From Bursaphelenchus xylophilus (lineage: Eukaryota > Nematoda > Chromadorea > Rhabditida > Aphelenchoididae): a stretch of DNA of 64,000 nt. The translations under genes were made by a program, and so were the position numbers. The DNA is taken from contig CAJFCV020000001.1 of the NCBI GenBank assembly GCA_904066235.2, forward strand, positions 5,146,001 to 5,210,000, read 5' to 3'. Below are positions 24,537 to 36,339 of this stretch, piece by piece (position 1 is the first letter of the stretch; each line of letters starts with the position of its first letter). The notes below the pieces were generated by a model. That model had not been told where the DNA came from and did no database searches. It worked only from the letters and a program-made list of their open reading frames with translations.

Positions 24537-26835
24537 GAGTTTGAAAAAAAATTAAAGCTCAGTCTGTATGATGCGTTTTCATTTAGATAGCAAGCCGCAT
24601 TTTGATAACTAGATCACTTAAAAATTTATACAAAAAGATGACGAATATACGACTAAAAACAGCCTTTAAAAATGAGCAGCAGAGCCACAACAAAGATCTA
24701 TATCCGTCCCTCTCCGAATTTCATAAAAATAATTCCGAAATGTTTTCGCTGACCTTCAAAACGCTATTCTGTTTCCCGCCACCCCCGCATCCCATTATAT
24801 TATACACCATCCATCAAATGGAAATTACTCCAAACATTACAAAAAAGATCGCCGAACAGTGAGAAAACAATCAGAATCATTGGAGATGACATTAGACATC
24901 ACTTCATGATTCACAAAAGTTGTGATTACTCTGAACTTTGAGCAGTAATTGTAATCAAATAACATCATTGGAGACCCACAAGCGGTCCGAATTAACTTTC
25001 CACCCTCAAATCTTATCAATAACGAAATCAAAATCGACGATCATTATCGATATTAGACTGAAAATAACTGATAAAGAGATTGTTTATGAGTAAAAGGGAA
25101 AGGAAGTGAACTACTGCTTAATAATAAGCATTTTTCGGAAGGGATTGGCCAGATGAATGGGACGAAAAAGGCTGGGAAGACAAGATTTGGGCCTTGATTT
25201 TATTTTTTATGCAAATTTTGAATTTGCATTTTTTAATCAACCGGACAAAATCAAAAAGCAGGTTCCGAGTATGCAGCAAAAAATACGCAAATTTCAAATT
25301 TTATACCCAGAATTATGCAATTTTTCAAATTTGAATATTCAAAAATTCTTTTCACAAGTTCACCAGTAAAATATTCTGTCTTCAAGGTCAACAAAAACAA
25401 TCTTTTAGAACGATCTTCAGCTGAAATTAAAAGAAAATTTTTTAAAAACTATTTTTTTGTCAAAAAGTTTAGTCTCTAATGTCAAAAACAAGGAAGGAAG
25501 CGCTTTTAAACCACCGTAATGACGCACTAACCGATCACTTGTGTTTCCATGATCTTTCATTCCCGTCTAAGCTCTTATCAACCATCTTTTCGACCCCGAC
25601 CCATCTAAGACAACATAATTCTTCCATAATTTCGACCATAAATCTCTTTCAACTTTACTTTCCTTCACTCTGCGTTACATTTTGCAACCGCCACACATCC
25701 GAGCGCCGGGATTAGCAAAGATTTTGGGATAGCACGCACAGTTTTATCAACTTTTTTTATTAAATAAATTCATTTGTTTCCCATTTTCTGAACTCACCCT
25801 CCATCCTCCCTCAAGCCCGAGGCGAAAAGAGTGTGCCGAATGAAGAGGGGGAGGGCAGAGAGCCAGAGAAAGGGCCCTCAAAAGGAGCGAGGGAGTATTT
25901 ATTTTATAAAGTATTACTTTCCAAACTTTTGTCAGCCTAATCTCCAATGACCCCTGAGGGCTTAAAGAGGCCCTCCAAAAGCGGAAAGGACAATGGGCTT
26001 GTTGACGACCAAAAGGGGAATAGGTCGACGGATGGGCAACAGGAATACGTAACAGACACACACGGTAAACAAACACCGGTTAATATTTGAGTAAACGAGG
26101 GAGGGAAACATTGGGGAAATTTGGGGCAAAAAGCTAGTATAAGGTAAAATCGAGGTAAAACTATCTTTTTAAGCAAATTTTATAGACAATGACACAATTT
26201 GGCATCAATTTTAAGGCAAAAATATGAAAAAAATCCATAAAAGTGTGAAAGTTCCGTCAAGATTAGTATTCTGTTTCAATGACAAAAAATATTGGGGGCT
26301 TAGGAGTTCTTTTTATAACATACTTTCATAAATTCTTTGTATTCTCACCAAAATGCCTAGTATTACGCAAAAAAGTTCAAAAAAGTGTCACTTTAAGCCT
26401 GGCATAAGACTCAAGAAAAAACACTGTCAACACACCCAATAACAATATCGAGGATCGCTTGGAATACACGCTTAAACTGATTAGAATCACGCAAAAGCCA
26501 CACATTTTAGTAGACTTCTGAACTTGCCATCAACTGCCCAAAAGCTGACGTAAATGTTTAGTTCCTGGTTAACTTTGCTCACGTTCATCTCAATTTGACC
26601 CATCTTCTAGGCCCAAAGAGCAATTATAAATTCCCGGAACGTGGCCTCAAGTGTTTGGACAACTACTTTTCTCACATTTTTCATTTTCAACAAGTTCAAG
26701 TGGATGCAACATGTCAAAAGTTTGAAGAAGTTACATTTCAACCAGCATTGCAACACACAAGCTAAGACGATCCAAAGTTCATGTACGACCTTTCTAGAGT
26801 ATATCTAATTGTAAAAATTCTGAATCTTAAAGATA
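24537..26835. other. Gene-poor region, middle part
   Basis: AT-rich DNA with a C/T-rich patch near 25760-26100 that opens frames by composition only. No supported gene. Confidence 0.5.
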
Positions 26836-26837
26836 TA

Positions 26838-27687
26838 CAGGGTGTCCAGAGAAATTCCGCGGAAAGTGTTTGCCGATTTCTCGGCGCTTAGGCAAGATAT
26901 CCAAAAAATTCTTTTTCCATCAAAAAGAAGACTATTGGCGGTTTGTTGTCTAAGAAAGTTTTTTTGTCCGCCGGCGCGGAACATACTGTATTCGGCGGAG
27001 ACTTTTGGTAGCTTTTTTGGTCATCACACCAATCTTCAGCGCTTTACTATGATCCTGAAACAATCGGGAAGCCTTCAGTTTTTTCCACAAAGGATCAGGA
27101 GACCGACGACAACACTATGCAACCGCATTTAGCGACTGCACCGTACTGGGTAGTTGCGTCAACAGCGATAAAGTCTGACCGAACCGTGCGAAGGTTTGAA
27201 ACAGCGGGGCAAAGAGAAGTTTAAACAAAACATATTTTGTTGTTTTCTGGTAAACCAAGTGGTTTACTGATGGCTAAGCTGCTGCCAAGGCCTGGCGACG
27301 AAATTTTGGAGAGCATATGGGATCAGAAAAGAATGCTAGCCACATAATGTTTGGGACATCTCCTATCCGAATCTGAGTTGTGGCCTCCGCCGATACGGAA
27401 AGCTCGCCATTCCATTGCCAAACGTTTGGTAAACATAAAAATAAGATAACATTCTGCATTTAACCCTCAGAAATCGTACTGAAGCTTTTAAGATTGGTGT
27501 GATGACCAAAAAAGCTACCAAAAGTCTCCGCCGAATACAATATGTTCCGCGCCGGCGGACAAAAAACTTTTTTATACAAAAAACCGCCCATAGTCTTCTT
27601 TCTGATGCAAAAAGAATTTTTTGGATATCTTGCCTGAGCGCCGAGAAATCGACAAGCACTTTCCGCGGAATTTCTCTGGACACCCTG
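26838..27687. mobile_element. Non-autonomous mariner-like element with about 210-bp inverted repeats
   Basis: The left arm (26838 to about 27045) and right arm (about 27480 to 27687) are inverted copies, over 90% alike by eye, beginning CAGGGTGTCCAGAGAAATTC. TA flanks both ends. The outer CAGGGTG(G/T)CCAGA matches the mariner at 22 kb, so the two belong to related groups. The 430-bp centre has no transposase frame. Confidence 0.8.
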
Positions 27688-27689
27688 TA

Positions 27690-30600
27690 GAAAACCCTTT
27701 CTTAAAAAACAGCCACAAATTAAAAAAAATCAAGCTTTGGTTTCCGAGAACGCAATTCATCTTCTAACTATATTCGTATACTATAATATAAGGCTACAAA
27801 CCTTCTTCCAATCTGAGTTTTTTTTTCTTTATCCCTCCAATTTTCCATCTAGAGTAATATATTCTTCGGAAAAAAGGCAAAGGCCAAGAAGTCAATTGAA
27901 ACATGGTCACGAAATCCCCAATCTATGGCCAAATCACTTTCCAAACATATACTACAAAGTATAAGCTCAGTTCTTTCTCAAAAAATTGCAAGCTTTCCAG
28001 ACTTTCTGCAAATTTAAACCTCATCGAGGAGATCGAAAATTCACTTGAAAAAATGCAAATCCGATATGAAAATCCACTCTTTTTTCGTTCTCAGCAGTAA
28101 AGGAAGCTCACGTGAAACGGGACAAACAAACAAGTCCGCAGGAGACTTTTGGTAATCTGCTTAATTAAGCTCATTAATTATGCTAAGTCCGGGAAATTGG
28201 CTGTGAAAAGGGGACTTCTCTCTCCGATTCTTGTTTTGGTGATAAGATCTCAAATGGCCGTGAAGAAACAGAGAGGCCTTTGACATTTTCAGAAAGATGG
28301 AAAGGGTCTTATTCTCGGTGTTTTAGACAACAAATTTGGAGAAGTAAGGACATTATGAAAAGTGAAAAAGATGGTCTACTTTCAATACAACTGAGCGTTT
28401 GTTTTGAGGGAGCTAAAGAGAGATAAGATGCGCTATCAAAAAATCATAAAATCGAAAATGGAAGTCATACGACGACACTTTTTAGGGCAGTCTTTACTGC
28501 GCAGTTAGGATAATGGGAGGAAAAAAATTTCTTACAAGATTACTCGACTATTAGCACACCTCAAAAAATTTATTTGTGAAAAATTTTTAAAAATAGGTGC
28601 TCACTTTACAATGGAAATGACGCTATTTTTAGAAATTTCTACCCGGCATTTTTCAAAAAAACCCCGGATTTTTTGGCCGAAAGTATGACTCTGATTTTCT
28701 AAAATTTGCGGATTTTTTCAGTTTTAAAATTTCGCAAAAACACTGTACATATCTTGGATTTAATACACAGCGTTAATCCACGATAATAAAGCCTCGCAAA
28801 CCTCATCGGATTTCAGCCTATTTTCGAGCTTAAGATGTCCGTAGTTTCTGCAAGGACAGAGCAAAATTTATTTTGGATTTTTCGAAAATTCTAATCCCCA
28901 TTTGTACGATACAATCTCACTTTCCGATGCTAAACTTTTGCACTTTTCCCGACGTTCTCATTTCCTCCAAACGCAATGTATTTTACGTCATCAATATCCC
29001 ACTTTCACGTGTTTCGGATTTCACACAAGATCTGGCTATTTTTATTCCAATTTGTACTCAAATTTACGCACCAAATTTGGGGTACGAAATAGGAGACGGC
29101 ACGGACATTTAGCCGCGTAATTACGTCTGCCGCTCCAAAACATTGTAATTCATGAAGATTGGAGATACGGCTATGCACTTTGGTAAAAATGTGCCCTTTA
29201 GATGGGAATCGTATTACAATTGTAAATGGCGCATAGCAGTGTCTCGAATAACGGGAAAAAATAACATTTACTCTACAATTGTCATAACATTTGTAATATT
29301 TCTTGTAAAATAGCTGTTTTCCAAATATGTATGTACAATGAGACTTTTAAGACAATGAATGGAGATGTCTAGTCATCTCGTATTTGTAATAAGACAACAA
29401 TTACTAATCCAGTTGAAAAATGATGTTGAATTGCTATTATGAAGCGATAAACATTGGATTAAAAAGTGAAGGATATTGGGTAAGAGGGTAGATGGATTCA
29501 TTGATCCCGGAATGGAGATGGTGCTGTGTTTACAGGGTGCGTTTCTTCGGTGCTCAGAATCGGATAACAGCTAGATCAAATTAAGGGCAGAATTTAAAAA
29601 ATATCAGCGACATTTAAAGGGTGAATGTGGCGAGAAATTCAACGCTTTTTGGATATTTAGGACATAGCTTTGAACTTCGATGCATGGAACATCCCTAATT
29701 GTAAGCAAAAGATGAATTCTCAACGAGCTAAGGTCACTAACAAGAAGATATGACAAAAAAAATTTGCCGTTACTCAGATTGCTGGACGCTTAGAAAAACC
29801 TTACATTGGATCGCTTCTTATACACTCATAAACAGCACAGATTCAAATTATAGGAAGACCGACAATCGTATCTTGAGCATTTATTATTTTAAAAGTTTAT
29901 TGAATACATAAATAATCTCAAAGTTAACAACCCTGAAGCCATTTCCAAAAATGGTATGACAAGAAAACTGCAGTTGAGAATCGTTTACTTCCATCTCGCT
30001 CCTCTCCCGTCCACATGTATAACTCTGGATTTGGTGTCGGATTAACGTTGGGATGGGATTTCCCGGCCCCAATTATAATATGTTCTCTCATTTAATCTTG
30101 TCAGTTTCACAATTAAGGACACTCGGATCTGAGTGAGAGAGCATTGTGCATGACTGAATAAAAGATTTGGCATTTGAATAAGATTACATTAAAGATATCG
30201 TTATTTATGGTCTGAACTGAAAAGAAATTTTAGTAAAAGTGTTCTGGAAGAATGTCATTGCCACCGGAACTGTATACGACAGCATTATGTGTCTTCGTAT
30301 CGTTGTCTGGAGTTTGTAATGTTGTTGTTTAGTTTTCAAGGCTTCATTATATCAAATCTTTTCTCTTCTTTGTATTTAGACAGACTTTTTGCCATAACAG
30401 AAGAAAGGAATCTCCATAAAATGCTTTCAAATACAGCCAAATTTACCAACTTGAACAGGGAATTGAGATTTTTATATCGTAAGAACAACAACTGTTTTAC
30501 TGGAGACGAGAAAATTTCTTTCAAAAAATCAAGAAATTCCATGCGAAATTGGCGAGGTGTAATCTCAAAACGTAAAGCAAATCTGGGTTTACACTTTCCT

Positions 30601-33327
30601 TGGGATTTTCTTTCCATTTTTCAACAACCCCGGTCACATCAAAATTTTTTAAAATTGAAATATTATCCTAGTAGGCCGTAAAGACAAGATTTTTGAAAAA
30701 TCCAAGTATTGCATCTCAGAAACTTTTCTTGTAAATAAAACTGTCCGAAATTTAAGCAATTTGACCTCGGGCATTTTTCTTGTAAATACATTTCTCAGAA
30801 ATCACAAGCTTCCTTTATTTTTAAATACCTTTTTCAACGACTCAATTGTTGACCAGCGTTACTTTTTACTTATTACTTTTTTGCAAATAATAAATCGAAC
30901 TTTCTTGAACGCCTTCAACTCGTTCTCTTTTTACCGAAATTTATTGGAAATTCAGCAAATAAGAGTGAAAAAAAAGAGTTGTTCAAGGTCATTATGTAAC
31001 ACTACTTTTCATCTTACTCCAAAGTTCAAAAAGACACAATAATTTTATAAAAAAGGTTACTGTAACATAACAATTACTTTATTTGTAAAGACTTTTTACT
31101 TCTTTTTATTACTTTTAAAGACTCTTACAAAGTTCAAAGGGCATTTTTAAATATTTTTTTTCGTTTTATAAAAAAACATCTTATATAAAGAAAAACTACA
31201 GTCAAAGAGGATACTTTCAAGTGTTTGTTGGGCAATTTGCGACAGTTTTTGTAGTTTATTCTTCATGTATTTTCATCTTGACATAAAAAAATTAATAAAC
31301 TCCACATGGCGATCAAATAATTTGGCTGTAATAGATTTCGGAATCATTAAACCCTCAGGGTTTGAACATGGGATGATTGTAAAAAGTGAAGAAAATAGAA
31401 TTACTGACAAAAGAAAGGGTAAAGTACAGAAGTAAATGACCAAAGTAAGCGCAAATTGTTTGGGGGACCTTGGGTTTATGTGTTTTCTATTTCCCACTGC
31501 GAAATAATATTTAATCGACTAAAATTTATTGTTAATTTATTTTTTGTAGGTGAAAGATTTTGTAAAATACGCCAAAGCAAAATATGTCTTTCATCAGTGC
31601 GGGATACGCCCGCACTGATCTTCTTTTAAAATACGTTGCAAGACCAAATTATAGTATGTAAAATTGTCGGTGCAATATGTATTCGCGGGATGACATATGT
31701 AATTTTGATATGGAAAGATTTTGGGATTAAAGTTTTTTTTGCTTTTCAGGGCAACGTAAAATTTTTCCAACGTGTTCTGAACGACCTTATCAATTGCTTG
31801 GGGCTGAAAAGTTACAATTTCTTTGCCCCAGATGCATTTTCTTCCTCGACCTTTAACCTTCCTTCCATTTCGACCTCAAACATCGCTCTTTAATTTTACT
31901 GCAGTTTCAATGTGTTTTCAGTCACAACATTCGGTCACAAATTCAGTCAAGAACACTTAGAATTTGAAGAAAAAATAATTCCTACTCTCTAAATTGGCCC
32001 ACTAAACCAAAACCAAAACACATTTCTTCGCCTTTCCGCGCGACTTTTTTTAAAATTAATATGAACTTACTTTTTCTGACGTATCAAAATTTAAACTTAC
32101 TCGTTAAATTCTGGTTCACTTTTTTTGGCCTGTTTAAAGTACAAGTTTTATTTCGAAAACTAAATTTAACTTTTTTTTTATCGATCATCAGCCAATTTGA
32201 TCGGCTATGACATATGGAAAACGCCGTTGTTTACAAATGGTGATGTTTGGAAAGTAGAATTGAGAAATTTGGATCGGAATTTTTCGATTCAAAGAAGTTT
32301 AAAGATTCACACGAAATGGAAAATATTATTTTGAGGTGTTCAATAATTATCTCAAACTTTCCTAAACGAAAAGTTCAAAGTTTTAACAAAAAAAGCTTAG
32401 TTTTACTTCTCTAATTTCAAAAAGATCAAAGAATATTATTTTCCTGACCATCTCTCATCATTTTCCCTAATCTCTCGTTTGGAAAAAGGAGCCAGGACAC
32501 TCGAATATGCTTATAAATCAAAAGCTAACAATAAGGTTGTCAGAAATCACTGAATAATTGGAAAAACTCATATATATAACCTTACCATTTAAATTCCTCC
32601 TGCAAAGAAGAGAGTAAGAATATACCTTTTTCTAACCAAATCATTTTGTAGTATTATGTATTATTATTCGTATTTTACAAGTCATCAAAACTCATCGGCC
32701 TTAAAATTACATTTTCCATTTAAAGTCAAAAATAAAATTTACTTTCAAATGTTAAAAATATTTTCCCTCCGATGACGTCATAACTAAATAAAAACTTACC
32801 TTGAAGTGTCAGGTCTTATCTAAACTTGACCTTTCACCTAAAAATCATAAAAAAAAGATCGCCAAACTCTTCAAAAACGGAAGTGTAATCGAATAAGTGA
32901 CTCAAACATATTGTCAAAAAGCTAAACAGTAACCGAAAACCGGCTTAACAGTACTCTCAATTACTTTTATGTCCCATTGTTTGGGACACATTCGCTTTTC
33001 GAACAGGTCTTTTGACATTTTTGTTTTCTCTCTCACCTAAATTGCTGACCATAAAACTTTTTCTTTTCTCGCCCCCGTTCCGCCCATTATTTTGTAAAGT
33101 ATTTGGGGAGGGGTTGACTAGTTGACTACCGATTTAAAAGGCGCCTCAAGGTGAACGTTTCTCGTCAAAAATCTCAATCCTCGTTCGTTCGTAGTACCTC
33201 TTTTTCTCAATTTTTAATTCCCAAAAGATTCAAATTTACCCTGCTCAAAATCCAATAAAAAGTTATATCTAAAGTCCGTGTATCTTCAACCGAATTTTAA
33301 TTTTAATTTTGCCTGATTTTCAGAGAA
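27690..33327. other. Gene-poor region, right part
   Basis: AT-rich sequence. A 130-codon frame at 30289-30681 is the longest, but it is mirrored by a 93-codon frame on the other strand and has no splice signals or recognisable domain. A GC-rich hairpin lies at 31593-31619. No RNA gene recognised. Confidence 0.5.
31593..31619. repeat. GC-rich 11-bp hairpin
   Basis: ATCAGTGCGGG, a 5-nt loop, then the exact complement CCCGCACTGAT, followed by CTTCTTTTAAA. It stands out against the AT-rich DNA around it. Confidence 0.55.
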
Positions 33328-34208
33328 ATGCTGACAAAATCGTTGATTGTTCTGGCCGTTGTTTTGGGTGTTTCCCAGGCCCAAATGGTCCCTCAATGCC
33401 TGTGTTCGGATGTAGAGCCGTGTAAAAAGAACTACGTCGACTCTGTCATTCCTTGCGCTGATTCTTGTCAAGTAAGTTTTAGTAGATTTGTGGGGTAAAT
33501 TGGGCATTCACATGCAGCGGATTGATAAATTGAAAGTTAGAAAAGTGACTACGAGTATCTTAAGATAGATATATAGTTTTATGTAATTTTTGACAGTATT
33601 GACCTAAAAAAACCAAAAATTTTTGGACCTTATTTTAGTCATCAGTCAGAACCCTGAAAAAATAACTTTTTTAAAATTGCTGCCAATGTATCTAAAATCT
33701 CAAAGTGAGCCCACAACTTTTTCAGGAGCACGCCGCAGCTTTGGGAGCCAACTACCAGCAACTCCGTTCCTGCCTTCTCCAAAAAGAACCCCAACTTCGT
33801 GCCGCCATGTCTTGTGCCGAAGGAAATCTCCGCGATTCCTGTGCCAATGCCCCAGGCCAGACCGTCCCCAAACGCTACCCTGAGACCTTGAAAATCGCGG
33901 CCATGAGTGAGATCAACCGCATGTTGTCCCGTGCCGGCATAGCCTCTCAAGCCAAGGGACTTTTGGCCTCGGGAAAGAAGTTCTACGGCTGCATGAAGAG
34001 TTGCATGGACAAGAAGAGCGGCCAATGCGCCAAGAAGATGGGTTGTGGCCTCAAGTTGCCCTCGGACTCTCAGCTCGTCCAGGAGGGCAAGCAGTGCGCA
34101 ATCCAAGCCGGATTTAACACACAAGGAGTCCAAAGTCTATGCCATTGTGCGCAGAACGCCGGAATCCGTCAGCTGAATGGATTGTGTGACAAGCTTGTGA
34201 TCTCTTAG
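33328..34208 (+). CDS. Secreted 16-cysteine protein
   Basis: Two exons, 33328-33471 and 33726-34208, joined in phase 0 (CAA|GTAAGT, TTTTTCAG), encode 208 residues. A signal peptide (about 1-18, cleaved near SQA-QM) is followed by 16 cysteines, enough for eight disulphides, in the order QC-LC, EPC, IPC, DSC, RSC, MSC, DSC, then GC, SC, QC, GC, KQC, LC-HC, LC. The mature protein is otherwise hydrophilic with no membrane segment, so it is probably exported. It resembles nematode Cys-rich secreted families such as those with the chondroitin proteoglycan 4 domain, but I cannot confirm the family. The start is supported by a TTTTCAG trans-splice-like site 5 nt upstream, and AATAAA lies 55 nt after the stop. 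Exon base composition is strongly coding-like. Confidence 0.88.
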
Positions 34209-34263
34209 GGAGTGCTCAGATGTTTAGATTGTAATAATATCAATATCGAGGGTTTGCAACCGC

Positions 34264-34269
34264 AATAAA
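34264..34269 (+). terminator. Poly(A) signal of the 16-cysteine protein gene
   Basis: AATAAA 55 nt past the stop at 34208. Confidence 0.6.
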
Positions 34270-34911
34270 CACTAATATCAACATGCATTTCAAGAGTTTT
34301 GATGACTTTTGACGATCTTTTGCCTAAATGGGTAAAAAGTTTATTAATATCGACGCCTAACCTCTTGAAATGGCATTAGTAAGTTCTGAATTTCCCTGTG
34401 ATTCCCAGATTTACGTTACTTTTTAACTTTTTTCTCTATATACAATCTAAAATTTGACAAGCAATAGTTGTTTTCCCCTTCATTAAATATTTTCCGCCAT
34501 TGAAATCAAACGAAGGCCGACCTTGAGTTATGAAATCATCCGATCGCTTCTAAACATTACAACTTTAATAAAAACAAAATTGTTTGTTACTATTCTAGAA
34601 GGTAAAGGTTTACAGGCAAAGAAATCAACGTGGTCATTAAAAATAAACAGGTTTGGGAACAGGCAAAAAGTTGATGATGAGGCTTTAAAAAATCATAAGT
34701 TTGTTTATTGCACTGCATGGGTGATCTAGAATGTTCTGTTGCGGTTTCTGAACTGGGGTTTTTACGAGAGAAATAGGATATTTTTTTCCGGTGCGAAAAC
34801 TTCTAAAAGGAAACACTTGACTTTTCGAGTCAACTGTTCCTCTCTCAGTCCTAAACCAGTCCGAATTTCAAAAATTAAAATGCCCGAGAAGCCCGGGTTA
34901 CTGTCCATCAA
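34270..34911. other. Spacer between convergent genes
   Basis: About 640 nt of AT-rich DNA between the 16-cysteine protein gene (plus) and the kinase (minus). No supported gene. Confidence 0.5.
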
Positions 34912-34917
34912 TTTATT
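34912..34917 (-). terminator. Poly(A) signal overlapping the kinase stop codon
   Basis: Minus strand TGAATAAA: AATAAA starts at the last base of the kinase TGA stop. If used, the 3' UTR would be only about 10-25 nt. Confidence 0.4.
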
Positions 34918-36339
34918 CAAAATCCTAAAGGATTTGATGTAAAATCTTCATCGCAAAAGCTCGGCGAGTTCCCGCTGTCAGCGCTATGTTTAATATAATG
35001 AAGAGAGGTCGATTCTCCATCATGTCTGATTCTTTTTTTCTTCGCCATCACCGTCTTCTCCCAGTCATAAGGATCTGTGAACTTGAAGCCGCCTTCCTTC
35101 ATAACCTCCATGAATTTTTTGTAGATGAAGAAATAATTTGGCCTTGTGTAGTATGTGAGGGACCTGAAAGAAAAACATCAACGTACGTTTCAACTTTATA
35201 AAAAATATTATAAGTTGATTACCGTAGATGAGCAGTGATTTCGAGCATTTGAATGGGACAGTTGGCCAATAACTTTGTGTCGGGGGTTCTCTTCTTGAGC
35301 TCTTTGATGTCATGCTTGCTTCTGAACACAATAATATTATATAAACCTTTGCGAAAACTAATGTCAAAATCCTTACGAGAGGTCTTCCCAAGGCAATGGT
35401 CCCCTCAATTCGGCTATCAAATAGACCAGGGACCAGAGATCATCAGGCCTTCCCTGTTCATTCCTTTCATGGGTGCTGATGGAGCAATATTTGGGGGTAC
35501 CTCGGAACAGAGTGTCAGTTCTGGGCCTTCTCATCAACACTTTGTCTCCATCACGGGTGATATGCTCTCTGGACAGTCCAAAGTCGAGCATATAGAGGAA
35601 TCTGGATTGGGGGAAGTGACGGCCGAGGGCCAGGTTTCCGGGCTTTATATCACGATGAATGTAGCCGGCCTGAAAGTAAAAATCATAATGACAAGAACCA
35701 GCGTATTTTACCTCAAACCACCCAAGTTTTTTTAGGATATCACTGACAACAAAATTTTTATAACAATTTTTTATTACCCTAATAAACTTACATCATGAAG
35801 AGTTTTGATACAGTAAAGAAGTTGAATTCCGATCCTGACTGTGCTGGATATACTCAGATCTCCCTTGACTTTCTTTTTCAACACATACGACAAGGAGGGA
35901 CCGAACAGAGTCATCACCATGTAGCTGTATCTCTCTCTTTTCCCACTTTGGATCAATTCCGCGAAATGTTTTCTGCCTTGAAGACGACGAAGAATGGCCA
36001 CTTCTAACTTGAGGACAGCTCCGCCACTGGCGCTGTTAGACTCAGCCTTCAGGGCGTAGAAATGTTTCTTTTTCTCCAAGTCTTCCACCTAAAGTAGAGG
36101 GTAAAATACGGATTCTAGAATGCTCTGAACTTATACATGTTTTATAAACCTTGGAAATCAAAAAAACTTTTAAAAAGCACTTTTTTCTGCATTTTTAAAA
36201 TTACAAAATAAAAAAAAACCTTATAAACAGTGCCACAGCCTCCTTCTCCACACTTATAATGAATCAGAAACCGTTTGGCCACCACTTTCCCCACGGCCAA
36301 GTCGACTGGTCCCTCGTCAGAATCGTTACTTTCAACCAT
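34917..36339 (-). CDS. TTBK/CK1-like protein kinase
   Basis: Five exons: 36339-36220, 36088-35792, 35669-35377, 35321-35223 and 35163-34917, in phase, 351 residues. Kinase elements appear in order: Gly-rich loop GEGGCGTVYK (about 31-40), Lys in FYALKAES, HRDIKPGN catalytic loop, DFG in LDFGLSRE, then RGTPKYCSISTHE and the CK1/TTBK signature RPDDLWSLVYLIAELRGPLPW. DDLWSL with LPW is the tau-tubulin-kinase-like form common in nematode kinase expansions. All catalytic residues are present, so it should be active on Ser/Thr substrates, probably in the cytoplasm or germline/sperm as many nematode members are (an inference). The C-terminal 60 residues are basic then polar. An upstream in-frame ATG at 36420 exists; I prefer 36339. 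Confidence 0.88.

Noticed and set aside
30289..30681. 130-codon frame in the gene-poor region
   Set aside because: Mirrored by a 93-codon frame on the opposite strand; no splice sites, start context or recognisable family.
31593..31630. Rho-independent terminator (hairpin followed by T-rich tract)
   Set aside because: The organism is eukaryotic and no bacterial gene precedes it.
17400..33327. A hidden novel gene cluster in the largest gap
   Set aside because: I looked for exons with phase-compatible splice sites and found only repeats and short overlapping frames; long-range RNA evidence would be needed to revive this.
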